Shown: positions 44,785-54,081 of the stretch, piece by piece
Numbering within the stretch: position 1 is the stretch's first letter
Layout: each line of letters starts with the position of its first letter
Origin: an uncultured Hyphomonadaceae bacterium
GTDB taxonomy: Bacteria > Pseudomonadota > Alphaproteobacteria > Caulobacterales > Hyphomonadaceae
NCBI GenBank assembly: GCA_913057945.1
Contig: CAJXOF010000001.1
Span: forward strand, 186,001 to 250,000
DNA: 64,000 nt
Reading direction: 5' to 3'
Made by a program: the position numbers and the translations under genes
Notes under the pieces: generated by a model
Database searches by the model: none
What the model was told of the DNA's origin: nothing
Seen by the model: only the letters and a program-made list of their open reading frames with translations

Positions 44785-45924
44785 ATGATCGTGTCTTCGC
44801 CTGATGATTACCGCGCCGCCGCACGGCGTCGGCTGCCGCGTTTCCTGTTCGACTATATAGATGGCGGCGCCAATGCGGAGGATACCCTTCGGCGGAACGT
44901 TTCAGACATGCAGGCGATTGAACTTCGTCAACGTGTGTTGAAAGGGACCGCCGAGATTGATCTCAGTACGTCTCTATTTGGAGAGAGGCTCGCCCTGCCC
45001 CTGGCGCTGGCGCCGGTCGGTCTGACCGGCATGTATGCCCGCCGCGGCGAAGTACAGGCCGCCAAGGCTGCGGAGTCCGTAGGCATAGCCTATTCACTCT
45101 CCACCGTCTCGGTCTGCCCGATCGAGGAAGTCGTGCCCGCAATTGATCGCCCGATCTGGTTCCAGCTTTACGTATTGAAGGACAGGGCCTTCATGAAGTC
45201 CGCTTTGGAACGCGCCCTTGCGGCAGGTGTGAAAACCCTCGTCTTCACGGTCGACATGCCTGTGCCGGGCGCCCGCTATCGGGATGCTCATTCCGGCATG
45301 AGCGGATCGAACGCTGGCCTCCGGCGTATGCTGCAAGCGATCACCCATCCGCGCTGGGCCATGTCAGTGGGCCTGGGTGGCCGGCCCCACGATCTTGGCA
45401 ACATCTCCGCCTATCGTCAGCAGCGTACCAACCTCGTTGATTATATCGGCTGGCTAGCCGAGAATTTTGATCCGGGTATTTCCTGGAGGGATCTGGAATG
45501 GATACGGGATTTCTGGCCCGGCAACCTCATCATCAAGGGCATTCTGGACCCGGATGATGTAGAGGATGCCATCAGGCTCGGCGCAGACGGTCTCGTCGTT
45601 TCGAACCATGGCGGACGCCAACTCGACGGTGTCTCCTCCAGCATTCGCGTCTTGTCCAACATTGTCGCTGCGGCTGACAAACGGACGAAAGTTCTGGTCG
45701 ATTCCGGCTTTCGCAGCGGCCTTGATGTAGTCCGCGCGCTCTGCCTGGGCGCGGATGCGGTCATGCTAGGCCGGTCGTATATCTACGCGCTGGCGGCCGG
45801 TGGCCAGCCAGCAGTGGAAAACCTGCTCGACCTCTACGCAAAGGAAATGCGGGTGGCGATGACGCTCATGGGGGCACAATCCGTAACAGAACTGACGGCC
45901 GACCATGTCAAATTTGATCGCTGA
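44785..45924 (+). CDS. lldD: FMN-dependent L-lactate dehydrogenase
   Basis: Alpha-hydroxyacid dehydrogenase of 379 aa that oxidises L-lactate to pyruvate and reduces quinone. The start [18 protein letters not shown] with FDYIDGGAN matches the E. coli LldD N-terminus; the frame is open from a TTG 36 bp earlier. The catalytic His is in [12 protein letters not shown], with the FMN-binding LVDSGFRSG and GADAVMLGR segments near the C-terminus. No permease or GntR regulator is adjacent. The gene ends inside the convergent TetR gene (17 bp overlap). Confidence 0.92.
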   Translation: MIVSSPDDYRAAARRRLPRFLFDYIDGGANAEDTLRRNVSDMQAIELRQRVLKGTAEIDLSTSLFGERLALPLALAPVGLTGMYARRGEVQAAKAAESVGIAYSLSTVSVCPIEEVVPAIDRPIWFQLYVLKDRAFMKSALERALAAGVKTLVFTVDMPVPGARYRDAHSGMSGSNAGLRRMLQAITHPRWAMSVGLGGRPHDLGNISAYRQQRTNLVDYIGWLAENFDPGISWRDLEWIRDFWPGNLIIKGILDPDDVEDAIRLGADGLVVSNHGGRQLDGVSSSIRVLSNIVAAADKRTKVLVDSGFRSGLDVVRALCLGADAVMLGRSYIYALAAGGQPAVENLLDLYAKEMRVAMTLMGAQSVTELTADHVKFDR

Positions 45925-46546
45925 CCAGTCTTTGCAAATTGGATGATAAGAGTGACGCTGCCATTCGAACGGTCGCAACTTCGTCGATTGTGTGCTCGTC
46001 AAATACCATTTCGACCACGGCATATCCGATCTCAACGCTGAGGCGCGCCGACTGGAAGACGAGATCAGGGTCCAGACTGGTCCACGTCCTGGATATCTGG
46101 TCCGCAAGCTGGCGTGCCATCTGTCTGTGGGATTCCAGCCTGACATCCGCCAGGACAGGCGTTGCATGCATGGATCGCATGATCCAGCCGCCCGCTTTGG
46201 TCTGGCGCGTAACCCGAATTGTCTCGATTAGGAGTCTCTCAATCTCTTCCTCCAGGCTTTCGAGATCGTTCGCTTCCAGGCCCGGCTGTTGGAGAAGCTT
46301 GTTCTGCTCCGCCATCAAACGCTCCCCCAGTTCCTTCAGGACTGAATATTTGTTCGGAAAGTAGCGATACAAAGCCGGAGGCGTGAGGCCCGCGCGTTTG
46401 CAGATCATATTGGTCGAAAGCTTTTCGAATCCGACCTCCTCCAGCAAATCGGCAGCAGCAGCCAGAATCTGCTCAAGAGTTTGCCGGCTCCTCGCCTGAT
46501 TGGGCGCCGAGCGTCTTGTCGTCTGGGGTTTCATGAGATCGGCCAT
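45908..46546 (-). CDS. TetR-family transcriptional regulator
   Basis: Regulator of about 212 aa. The N-terminal helix-turn-helix has the [19 protein letters not shown] start and a recognition stretch [16 protein letters not shown]. The C-terminal ligand domain is helical and unassigned. ATGs at 46546 and 46564 are both possible; neither has a clear ribosome binding site. It is divergent from the exported FAD/PLP enzyme pair (82 bp gap) and probably controls it, and possibly lldD, whose end it overlaps. Confidence 0.88.
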   Translation of the reverse strand: MADLMKPQTTRRSAPNQARSRQTLEQILAAAADLLEEVGFEKLSTNMICKRAGLTPPALYRYFPNKYSVLKELGERLMAEQNKLLQQPGLEANDLESLEEEIERLLIETIRVTRQTKAGGWIMRSMHATPVLADVRLESHRQMARQLADQISRTWTSLDPDLVFQSARLSVEIGYAVVEMVFDEHTIDEVATVRMAASLLSSNLQRLVSDQI

Positions 46547-46627
46547 GGCGGAATTGCACTTCATTGACACTGGACAGGCGGAAAAATACCGATAGTCTTC
46601 GCTACCATTATTGGGGGTGTAGGTGCA

Positions 46628-48058
46628 ATGGGTGTCTCCAGACGGAATGTCATTCTCGCGGGTGCCGGGCTCACCGCCGCAGCAGCCATTCCGGCGGTTC
46701 AACATGTCGCGTGGGGCTCAAAAAACTTCGTTCGCGACGGCTATTTTCCCGATTTTCCTGACGCACCTGCCGGCGAAGAGAGCTGGCTGAACTGGTCCGG
46801 CGCCCAGAGCGCGACGCCAAAACGATTCCAGTCTCCCGCTTCGGAAGCCGAGCTTTCGGATCTGGTCCGGACGAGTGCAGGCCGCATTCGCCCAAGAGGC
46901 AGCGGCCATTCCTTTTCCGGCCTGGTCCCCAGCGAAGGCACGATCCTCGATGTGGGTCGGCTTTCGGGCTTGAAATCGTATGATGACATCACAGGGCGCG
47001 CGACTTTCGGCGCAGGCACCGTCCTGTTTCAGGCAGCCTCGCAGCTGAATGATGTCGGCAGGGCATTTCCGAACCTCCCAGATATTGTTGATCAAACCCT
47101 AGCTGGCTCTTTCTCCACCGCTACTCATGGCACGGGGCAAAGCCTGACCGCGCTCCACGACTACATCCATGCCTTCAAACTGGTCACAGCGGATGGCAGC
47201 GCACGTGAGGTTACCCGCTCGAATGATCCAAACCTGTTTGCAGCAGGCAAAGTCTCGCTCGGCGCGTTGGGGGTCATCTCGGAATACACAGTTAAGACAG
47301 TCCCTGCCTTCAATTTGAAACGTATTGTCACGGCTGAGCCTATTGAGTCAGTTCTTGACGAAGCCCTGGCCCGCGCCGACAGCCATCGAAACTTCGAGTT
47401 CTACTACCTTCCGGGGACAGGCATCGCCGCCAGCATCGTTCACGATCTGCATGAGGGTGAGATCACTGGCCTTCACCCGTCCAATGATGACGATGAAATG
47501 CTGGAAGGACTCAAACAGCTTCGAGACGAATTCGGGTGGTGGCCCTGGCTAAGAAAGCGAATTGCCCAGTCTGCGCTTCCTAGCGGAGAGGTCGAAAATG
47601 TCAGTGATGCGTCACTCCAGCTTCTCGCCACGACCCGCCCTATAAAATTCAATGAAATGGAATATCACATTCCACGAGAAAACGGTCTTGAGGCCGTGCG
47701 CCAGGTCATCGCCAAAATGGACCGTCGCAAGGATGCCTTCTTCCCCATGGAGGTGCGCTTCACTACGCCGGATGATGCCTGGCTGAGCCCCTTCAATGGA
47801 GGGCCGCGAATGTCCATTGCCATCCACGCAGCGGTCGACGAACCTTATGACTATTTCTTCTCGGAGTTCGAGCCGATTTTCAGGAAACATGGGGGTCGCC
47901 CCCATTGGGGCAAGCATCACAGCCAGACGCGCGAAGATCTGGAAGCGCTCTATCCGGACTTCGCCACTTTCTCTGAACTGCGCCGCTCGCTCGATCCGAC
48001 CGGGAAATTCTTGAACCCTCACCTTGCCGACCTGTTTGGAGAAACCTTCCGTGCCTAA
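46628..48058 (+). CDS. predicted Tat-exported FAD oxidase (aldono-lactone oxidase/VAO family)
   Basis: Flavoprotein of 476 aa. A twin-arginine-like signal (SRRNVILAGAGLTAAAAIPA) begins at residue 4. The PCMH-type FAD domain has the RPRGSGHSFSGL motif, whose His is the usual covalent flavin site, and the GTVLFQ and SFSTATHGTG segments. The C-terminal HWGK (RPHWGKHH) matches the HWxK catalytic motif of D-arabinono-1,4-lactone and L-gulono-lactone oxidases. The true substrate is unknown. It overlaps the next gene by 8 bp, so the two products are likely made together. Confidence 0.86.
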   Translation: MGVSRRNVILAGAGLTAAAAIPAVQHVAWGSKNFVRDGYFPDFPDAPAGEESWLNWSGAQSATPKRFQSPASEAELSDLVRTSAGRIRPRGSGHSFSGLVPSEGTILDVGRLSGLKSYDDITGRATFGAGTVLFQAASQLNDVGRAFPNLPDIVDQTLAGSFSTATHGTGQSLTALHDYIHAFKLVTADGSAREVTRSNDPNLFAAGKVSLGALGVISEYTVKTVPAFNLKRIVTAEPIESVLDEALARADSHRNFEFYYLPGTGIAASIVHDLHEGEITGLHPSNDDDEMLEGLKQLRDEFGWWPWLRKRIAQSALPSGEVENVSDASLQLLATTRPIKFNEMEYHIPRENGLEAVRQVIAKMDRRKDAFFPMEVRFTTPDDAWLSPFNGGPRMSIAIHAAVDEPYDYFFSEFEPIFRKHGGRPHWGKHHSQTREDLEALYPDFATFSELRRSLDPTGKFLNPHLADLFGETFRA

Positions 48059-49331
48059 AATCAGCAGACGGAACCTCTTGATCGGCGGCACAGCCATAGC
48101 GGGAGTTGCAGCCCTGATGTCGAAACCAGATGACAAGAGCGGTCCACGGGACCCGTACTTCCTGAGTATTCAGCAGGCCCTGATGAATGCCGGAATCGCC
48201 ACCCCGACCCTGGTGATTGATCGCACCAGGCTCAACGCAAATATTGATGCGCTCAAGGGGCATCTGCCCGAGGGCATGGGCTACCGCATTGTTGCGAAAT
48301 CCCTACCGTCCATCAGCCTCATTCAGCATGTCGCTCAACGCGCAAACACCGATCGACTCATGACGTTCAACCTGCCCATGCTTGTCGCGTTGAGCAACCT
48401 GATGCCAGAGGCCAGCCAGCTGGTGGGCAAACCGCTTCCGGTGCAGGCCGCGCGTAACTACTTCGAGAGACTGCCTGCGACACGCAGCGACGCAGCAGAT
48501 CAAATTCAGTGGCTCATCGACACACCAAAACGACTCACACAATATCAGGAGCTTGCCAAAACCCTTGATCGTACGCTGAGACTCAATCTGGAACTCGATG
48601 TGGGGCTTCACCGGGGCGGTTTCGAAACGGGCGCAGACCTGGGCGCGGTACTTAAGGGAATTAAGACCGATCCAAATTTGGAATTCGCAGGCTTCATGGG
48701 ATACGAACCACACATCCCCAGCCTGCCGACCACGCTGGGCTGGCGCGACAAGGCCCTTGCCGGTGCCTGGCGGACATATCGCACAGCGCTGGAGCAGGCT
48801 GCAGACGTATTTGGAAGCGAAGCCGTCGCGCACATTACGCGCAATGCCGCGGGAAGTCCGACCTATCGCTACTATGAAGACACCGAGATCGCGAATGAAG
48901 TGTCCGCCGGATCATGCCTTGTGAAGCCGACGCATTTTGATACCGAACTGCTGGAGCCGCACCTGCCGGCCAGTTTCATCGCGACACCCGTGATCAAATC
49001 AATTCCAAAGACACGCATGCCCGGCCTTGAGTTTGCCGACGGTGCGGCACGCGCTTGGGATCCAAACTACAGCAAGACTGTGTTCATCTATGGGGGCCAC
49101 TGGCTCGCTGACCCCGTTGATCCGCCCGGTCTGAGCTACAATTCCACGTTCGGCCGGTCCTCAAATCAGGAAATGCTCAATGGCGGTCCTGAGCTGAATA
49201 TCACGCCGGACGAGTTCGTATTCTTCCGCCCTCACCAGAGCGAGGCGGTCTTCCTGCAATTCGGAGACATCGCTGTTTATGATGAGGGGGAGATCGTTGA
49301 CTATTGGCCGGTATTCGAAGCATCGGCATAG
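48051..49331 (+). CDS. predicted Tat-exported PLP fold III enzyme (DSD1/alanine racemase N-domain type)
   Basis: Protein of 426 aa starting with GTG at 48051 (GGAGAAA upstream). A twin-arginine-like signal (SRRNLLIGGTAIAGVAAL) is at residues 5-22. The alanine-racemase-like TIM-barrel part has TPTLVIDRTRLNANI and the PLP-binding lysine, Lys83, in YRIVAKS. A C-terminal D-serine dehydratase/D-threonine aldolase-like domain ends in FFRPHQSEAVFLQFGDI. Such enzymes act on D-amino or beta-hydroxy amino acids. Export of a PLP enzyme in the folded state needs Tat, which fits the signal. The substrate is unknown. Confidence 0.82.
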   Translation: MPKISRRNLLIGGTAIAGVAALMSKPDDKSGPRDPYFLSIQQALMNAGIATPTLVIDRTRLNANIDALKGHLPEGMGYRIVAKSLPSISLIQHVAQRANTDRLMTFNLPMLVALSNLMPEASQLVGKPLPVQAARNYFERLPATRSDAADQIQWLIDTPKRLTQYQELAKTLDRTLRLNLELDVGLHRGGFETGADLGAVLKGIKTDPNLEFAGFMGYEPHIPSLPTTLGWRDKALAGAWRTYRTALEQAADVFGSEAVAHITRNAAGSPTYRYYEDTEIANEVSAGSCLVKPTHFDTELLEPHLPASFIATPVIKSIPKTRMPGLEFADGAARAWDPNYSKTVFIYGGHWLADPVDPPGLSYNSTFGRSSNQEMLNGGPELNITPDEFVFFRPHQSEAVFLQFGDIAVYDEGEIVDYWPVFEASA

Positions 49332-49570
49332 CGGGCTCCCGTTACGACATCTCTTGTCATAATTTAATGATTACAGCGAATTAGCTCGCCCCTCATCTTG
49401 GCGAAAAAGTTCTCCATTTGGGGCGACCTGCGCGCGTGCTGAGCCAAGGGACAGAAGATTTAGTCCTTTGACGCATTCGCCTGCACATCCGTCCGATTCG
49501 AGATTAATAGCCTCTCCTCCCGAGTGCGGCTTCGCTAAATCCTGAGGCGCAAAGTTAAATAGACTCCATT

Positions 49571-49591
49571 TGCGAATAATTTTCATTTGCA
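49571..49591. promoter_or_regulatory. Fur-like box upstream of TonB-dependent receptor
   Basis: The 21 bp near-palindrome TGCGAATAATTTTCATTTGC-A closely fits the alphaproteobacterial/sphingomonad Fur pattern TGCnAATnAnnnncATTnGCA. It lies 76 bp before the receptor start in a 335 bp gene-free gap (49332-49666). The rest of the gap shows no gene. Repression by iron-bound Fur is inferred. Confidence 0.72.
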
Positions 49592-49622
49592 ATACTGGAG
49601 GGCGCACGCTATCCCGACCCCC

Positions 49623-49645
49623 ATAATGCGACTGAGTTGCATTAT
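49623..49645 (+). promoter_or_regulatory. inverted repeat in the receptor leader
   Basis: ATAATGC (49623-49629) and GCATTAT (49639-49645) form a perfect 7 bp inverted repeat with a 9 nt spacer, just before the receptor ribosome binding site. It could be a leader hairpin or a second operator; it is partly similar to a Fur half-site. Confidence 0.4.
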
Positions 49646-49666
49646 CGAAACCAACTGGAGGGGTCC

Positions 49667-51661
49667 ATGAACCACATTTTGAACCGTAAAACTGCCCTGC
49701 TCGGCGCCACCGCGATCGTTTCGGCCGTCCTGCTTCAGGCGCCCGCGTCTGCACAGGAAAGCACGGAATCCGAGACTGGCGAGTTTCTCGGCACACTGAC
49801 ACTCGGCGAAAGTAAACGGGACGTCCAGACTGACACCGCAACGCCGGTGACGGTGGTGGACCAGGAAGAAATTGAGGATCGCCAAGCCGGCACAATCGCC
49901 GAACTGATTGACTCGGTTCCCGGCGTTTCTCTCGTGAACGGCTCCACCCCTATCGGCTCGGGCATCAACATTCGCGGCTTTGGCGCCAATGGCACATACG
50001 GAACCGACCAGAAGGTTGCGATTCAGGTAGATGGAGCGAGCGTAGGTTCCGAAGAACTCTACCGGATCGGGACCCAACTCTATACCGACCCCTACCTGTA
50101 CAAGAGCGTCGAAGTCATCCGCGGCACCGTGGGCAGTTTTGAATACGGGTCTGGCATCATTGGCGGTGTCGTCCGTCTTGAAACAATTGATGCCTCAGAC
50201 CTGACGGGCGGCGAAACCGGGCTCGCGTTTCGCCAGACCCTGGGTGGCGCCACAAATATGGACGGGTTCAATTCCTCCAGCACGCTCGCAATCCAGCCCA
50301 CCGAGAACCTCGAACTGCTTGCAAACTATTCCTGGCGCGAACAACATAATCAGGAGGATGGCAATGACAACGTCATCGAGAACAGCGAGTTCGAACTGCC
50401 CTCCTACCTGTTAAAGGCCCAGTATACAGCGGGCGATCACAGCCTCCGTGCCAGCTATACCAATTCTGAAACCAGCGAACGCGACAAGCCCTATGATTCC
50501 TTCGGCACGACCGGGGGCTCCTTCGGCAATGTAGATCGGGACACGACATCAGAGACCGTTTCACTTGCCTATAACTTCAATCCGGTCTCGAATGACGTGG
50601 TCAACCTCGATGCCATCTATTCCTATGCAAACCAGGAGATTGAACAGGAATGTGTGGTTGGCAGCGGTCCTTTCGGGTGCTTCGCCACGGTCGATGCAGA
50701 CCATCGTTACGAGACGACCAAGCTTACCGTGAAGAACTCCGCCTATATTGAGACAGGCGCACTTGTTCACAATTTGCGCACAGGCATCGACTTCATCCAG
50801 AAGGAGCGCCTGGATGCAAACTCCGCCCCCGGTGGCGAAGACAAGCGCATTGCCCTGTTCGCAGTCGACCAGATCGACTTCCTCGGCGGCTGGACGTTTG
50901 CACCGGCTGTACGTTTTGAGACATCCGAAATTGAGGGCACGCTCGATGATGGCAGCGCTGCCAGCTATGACAATGACGCATTCATGGGGGGCGCATCGCT
51001 CCGCTACCAGTTTGATAATGGCATCGCCCTGTTCGGCAGCTATGCCTACACGGAAAGCCTGCCCATTCTCGATGACCTCGAGAACGAGACTTACATGACC
51101 CAACCCGAAATCGGAAAAACCTACGAATTCGGCGCGGCCTATGACCGTATCGGCGTCTTCGGCCAGGACGACACCCTCTCCATGAAGGCGAACTATTATC
51201 ACACGGACCAGGAAGACAACACGTCCTACTCCGGAGTCGACTCCATTGAACTTCAGGGTCTTGAGTTGGAAGGCTCCTACGCGCGCCGTGACGGATACTA
51301 TGTCGACATCAACGCAAATATCGTGGACGCTGAACAGACCCGCACGGACAATTCGGTAACGGATTGGACCAATGCTCCCGCCAACACGGTACGCCTGACA
51401 CTGGGCAAGCGACTCTCCCGCCTGGCTGACCTGTCCAGCGAGTTTGTCGCAGCGGATGAAGCAGACCGCAACGGGACCGCCACCCCCGGCTTCGTCACGG
51501 CAAACCTGCGCGCCACGATCACACCGCAGGAAGGGGTTCTGAAAGGCACATCCTTCCGCTTTGGCTTGGAGAATCTTTTCGATCACACCTACACCCCGCT
51601 TCTGTCCACACGCCCTGCGGTCGGACGGAACATCAAGTTCACGGTGTCGAAAGCCTTCTGA
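49667..51661 (+). CDS. TonB-dependent outer-membrane receptor, probably iron/haem related
   Basis: Beta-barrel receptor of 664 aa. A signal peptide (about residues 1-29, ending PASAQ) is followed by a plug domain with ATPVTVVDQEEIEDRQAGTIAELI, VNGSTPIGSGINIRGFG and VEVIRGTVGSFEYGSGIIGG. The barrel ends with RNIKFTVSKAF. The plug resembles haem/haemoglobin-type receptors. The Fur-like box and the downstream exbB-exbD-exbD-tonB energising genes support an iron compound as substrate. A good CTGGAGGGG sequence precedes the ATG. Confidence 0.9.
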   Translation: MNHILNRKTALLGATAIVSAVLLQAPASAQESTESETGEFLGTLTLGESKRDVQTDTATPVTVVDQEEIEDRQAGTIAELIDSVPGVSLVNGSTPIGSGINIRGFGANGTYGTDQKVAIQVDGASVGSEELYRIGTQLYTDPYLYKSVEVIRGTVGSFEYGSGIIGGVVRLETIDASDLTGGETGLAFRQTLGGATNMDGFNSSSTLAIQPTENLELLANYSWREQHNQEDGNDNVIENSEFELPSYLLKAQYTAGDHSLRASYTNSETSERDKPYDSFGTTGGSFGNVDRDTTSETVSLAYNFNPVSNDVVNLDAIYSYANQEIEQECVVGSGPFGCFATVDADHRYETTKLTVKNSAYIETGALVHNLRTGIDFIQKERLDANSAPGGEDKRIALFAVDQIDFLGGWTFAPAVRFETSEIEGTLDDGSAASYDNDAFMGGASLRYQFDNGIALFGSYAYTESLPILDDLENETYMTQPEIGKTYEFGAAYDRIGVFGQDDTLSMKANYYHTDQEDNTSYSGVDSIELQGLELEGSYARRDGYYVDINANIVDAEQTRTDNSVTDWTNAPANTVRLTLGKRLSRLADLSSEFVAADEADRNGTATPGFVTANLRATITPQEGVLKGTSFRFGLENLFDHTYTPLLSTRPAVGRNIKFTVSKAF

Positions 51662-51699
51662 GCCGTCTCCTCCCTCCGACCAGAGGGGACATGCTCAAC

Positions 51700-51740
51700 G
51701 CGAACACCCTGCGACATCTCAGCTCCCGCAGGGTGTTCGC
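51700..51740 (+). terminator. strong hairpin between receptor and exbB
   Basis: A perfect 14 bp stem, GCGAACACCCTGCG (51700-51713) with CGCAGGGTGTTCGC (51727-51740), lies 39 nt behind the receptor stop. No T-run follows, so it is more likely a 3'-end stabiliser or partial terminator that makes receptor mRNA more abundant than exbB-tonB mRNA. Confidence 0.7.
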
Positions 51741-51801
51741 ACCTCATTGCCCAAGCGCTCCTCAAGCGGACGGCTCAAACGACACCTGACTGGAAAAGCC
51801 A

Positions 51802-52452
51802 ATGATCTCAACGTTCCAATCCCTATACGAGGTCGGCGGCCCCATCCTCGTCATCCTGCTGCTTACATCGATCTTCACGCTGGGACTCACAGGCTTTAAA
51901 TACTGGCAGTTTCGATCAGACAGAATCGGGCAGTTGAAGACATTGAAATCTGCGGTTAACGCGTTGGATAGCGGACGGGAAGGCGATGCGCGCGCCAAGC
52001 TTGGCACCTCCAAGCACTGGCTCGCCGACATTATCCTTTCAGCGTTGCCGTTGCGAGGACGCGATGGCCTCATCGCGCGGCTGGAGGCCGAAGCAGATCA
52101 GGCGTTGCAACCTTATGAAAGCGGCTTTCGCATCCTCGACACGATCGCCCAACTGGCCCCGCTGCTCGGACTTCTGGGGACAGTGATTGGAATGATTGAC
52201 GCCTTCCAGGCCCTCCAATCAGCGGGGTCTCAGGTCGATCCGTCAGCGCTTGCGGGCGGCATCTGGATCGCTTTGCTGACGACAGCCGCAGGGCTGTCCG
52301 TCGCCATGCCTACCTCCATCGCCCTGTCCTGGTTTGAAGCTCAGACCGACCGCGAACGCGCCTTTGCAGAACATGCCTTTACGATTCTCGTCACACCGGA
52401 GACGCGCGAAGCGGCTACCGCAGAGATTGGCGCGGCAGGGTATGGCACTTAG
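51802..52452 (+). CDS. exbB: ExbB/TolQ-type proton channel subunit
   Basis: MotA/TolQ/ExbB family protein of 216 aa with three helices (about residues 12-33, 115-140 and 150-175). The family signature AQLAPLLGLLGTVIGMIDAF and the third helix WIALLTTAAGLSVAMP are present. With ExbD and TonB it converts the proton gradient into work on TonB-dependent receptors. It is 140 bp behind the receptor and overlaps the first exbD by 11 bp. Confidence 0.93.
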   Translation: MISTFQSLYEVGGPILVILLLTSIFTLGLTGFKYWQFRSDRIGQLKTLKSAVNALDSGREGDARAKLGTSKHWLADIILSALPLRGRDGLIARLEAEADQALQPYESGFRILDTIAQLAPLLGLLGTVIGMIDAFQALQSAGSQVDPSALAGGIWIALLTTAAGLSVAMPTSIALSWFEAQTDRERAFAEHAFTILVTPETREAATAEIGAAGYGT

Positions 52453-52831
52453 ACGCGTCCGCCGTCGCCGCCGTGCATCGATCACGTCGCTCATTGACGT
52501 GATCTTTTTGCTGCTGCTCTTCTTTATGCTGGCATCGACCTTTTCAACCTTTTCCGAGATCGACATCTCTTCTACAGCATCGGGCAATGGAGAAGCGGCA
52601 GACACCACCATCCTTATACTAACAGTTGGATCCAATGGACTTCTGCTGGACGATCAGCCTGTGCGATTGGATCACCTCACCCACCGGGTCGAAAGGCTGG
52701 GCTCAGGCGAAGATACACCCATTGTTGCGGTAAGCGTCATCGGGGATGTCACAACGCAGACCCTGATCGATGTGCTCTCCCAGCTCAAACGCATGCCTCG
52801 GATTGAGATAATGGTGATGGAGCCGACATGA
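52442..52831 (+). CDS. exbD: ExbD-type protein with intact membrane aspartate
   Basis: ExbD/TolR protein of 129 aa. A short basic cytoplasmic segment (RRVRRRRR) precedes a single helix beginning TSLIDVIFLLLLFFM; Asp19 matches the essential proton-carrying Asp of ExbD. The periplasmic domain has the TTILILTVGSNGLLLDDQPV and VIGDVTTQTLIDVLSQLK segments of the family. The ATG at 52442 lies within the end of exbB. Confidence 0.93.
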   Translation: MALRRVRRRRRASITSLIDVIFLLLLFFMLASTFSTFSEIDISSTASGNGEAADTTILILTVGSNGLLLDDQPVRLDHLTHRVERLGSGEDTPIVAVSVIGDVTTQTLIDVLSQLKRMPRIEIMVMEPT

Positions 52832-53208
52832 AGCGCCGCAGACTGAAAGCCCCTCGTGATCCCGTCATTTCGCTGATCAATATCGTCTTCCTGATCCTGA
52901 TTTTCTTCATGGTTGCCGGATCCCTTTCCTCTCCTCCCGACCCATCCATAAGGTTTGTCCAAACCGAAGACCTCGACTGCTGCGTCTCGCCAGATGCGGT
53001 CGCCATCGACCCGTTTGGACAACTGCGCAGGGGCGGTATTCCCATTGACCGGAAGAGCCTTCTCAACAGTCAGCACCTCCGCGTAACACCGCTGCGTCTC
53101 CTTCCTGACAGAGACCTGCCAGCGGCGCAGCTTCTCGAACTGGTGAAAGAACTACGCGCGAACGGACAGGCTGACATCATCATCGTGACAGAGGATACAA
53201 CCGTATGA
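52828..53208 (+). CDS. exbD: second ExbD-type protein lacking the membrane aspartate
   Basis: ExbD-like protein of 126 aa, overlapping the first exbD by 4 bp (ATGA). The helix begins ISLINIVFLILIFFMV; the expected essential Asp is Asn18. The periplasmic part is diverged and has a DCC pair near residue 50 and a VKELRANGQADIIIVTED C-terminus. It may form a mixed dimer with the first ExbD, in which only one subunit carries the proton-relay residue. Confidence 0.87.
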   Translation: MKRRRLKAPRDPVISLINIVFLILIFFMVAGSLSSPPDPSIRFVQTEDLDCCVSPDAVAIDPFGQLRRGGIPIDRKSLLNSQHLRVTPLRLLPDRDLPAAQLLELVKELRANGQADIIIVTEDTTV

Positions 53209-54056
53209 CGCGGGTAAACGTCCTGAAATTCTCAGTTGCCCTGTCGGCTGCAGCTGCAACCCATTTGAGTGTGCTTGCCTACACTGTGTCCTACGCTCCG
53301 CCGCCTCTGGTCGCAGGCAGTGGCTTCAGCGTGCAGTTTGGTTCGCTTGCTTCGGCAACGAACGCCGAGTCACTCGAAAGTATGGGGCCGGAGGCAACCG
53401 CCCCGGCACCTCCCGAACAGGAACAGCCACTCGCAGACCACGCCCCGCCAGAACCTAAGCCGCCGGTGGAAACCATCGGCACAGAACCAGCACAGCCTAC
53501 GGATCCCGTTTCGGTACCAGCCGTCAAAGAAAAAAGTCCTCCTCCGCCTAAACCAGACGCCCCACCCAAATATGCCCCGCAGGCCGAGTCTGCACCTGTT
53601 GCCCAGGAGTCTCTTGCCGCATCGGAGCGTGCGCCGCAGGCCCATAGGGGAATCTCAACAGAATCGATTGAACAGGCCCCGGATAAAGGTGGCCCCCATT
53701 CCGAAATCGATCCTCACGCTGCATCAGAAAGCCCGACCGCGGAGCCATCGAATCTCGCAACCTCCTCCAGTGCGCAGCCCGCTGCCACAGGAAATTCCGA
53801 ATATTCGAACTATTCCGGCAAGGTCATGAAACACTTGTCCCGGCTGCGCCGACCGCGCGCGTCTGGCCCCGGCTCAGCCCATATTCGGTTTGTGATCGCC
53901 TCGCGCGGCACAATCGAGCATATTGAAGTGTCCCAAAGTTCCGGTTCGTCCCGCTTCGACCGTGAAGCCTTGATCTTTGTAAAGAAGGCATCGCCCTTTC
54001 CGCCGCCACCAACCGGCATAAGCCGCAGCTTCACCGTCGAGATTGAGGGCACTTAG
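53205..54056 (+). CDS. tonB: TonB-family energy transducer
   Basis: TonB protein of 283 aa. An N-terminal helix (about residues 9-29) is followed by a long Pro/Glu/Lys-rich periplasmic spacer (about 50-200) and a C-terminal TonB domain with NYSGKVMKHLSRLRRPRASG and IRFVIASRGTIEHIEVSQSSGSSRFD. It spans the periplasm to open the receptor. The start overlaps exbD by 4 bp; the gene ends at a terminator shared with the convergent apbE gene. Confidence 0.93.
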   Translation: MTRVNVLKFSVALSAAAATHLSVLAYTVSYAPPPLVAGSGFSVQFGSLASATNAESLESMGPEATAPAPPEQEQPLADHAPPEPKPPVETIGTEPAQPTDPVSVPAVKEKSPPPPKPDAPPKYAPQAESAPVAQESLAASERAPQAHRGISTESIEQAPDKGGPHSEIDPHAASESPTAEPSNLATSSSAQPAATGNSEYSNYSGKVMKHLSRLRRPRASGPGSAHIRFVIASRGTIEHIEVSQSSGSSRFDREALIFVKKASPFPPPPTGISRSFTVEIEGT

Positions 54057-54061
54057 AAAAG

Positions 54062-54078
54062 TCAGGCTTCGCGCCTGA
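54062..54078. terminator. bidirectional terminator between tonB and apbE
   Basis: TCAGGC (54062-54067) pairs with GCCTGA (54073-54078) around a 5 nt loop. Read from the minus strand the hairpin is followed by TTTTC, giving a good intrinsic terminator for the apbE gene. On the plus strand a weaker CTTAGTCTTT follows. Confidence 0.72.
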
Positions 54079-54081
54079 GGC

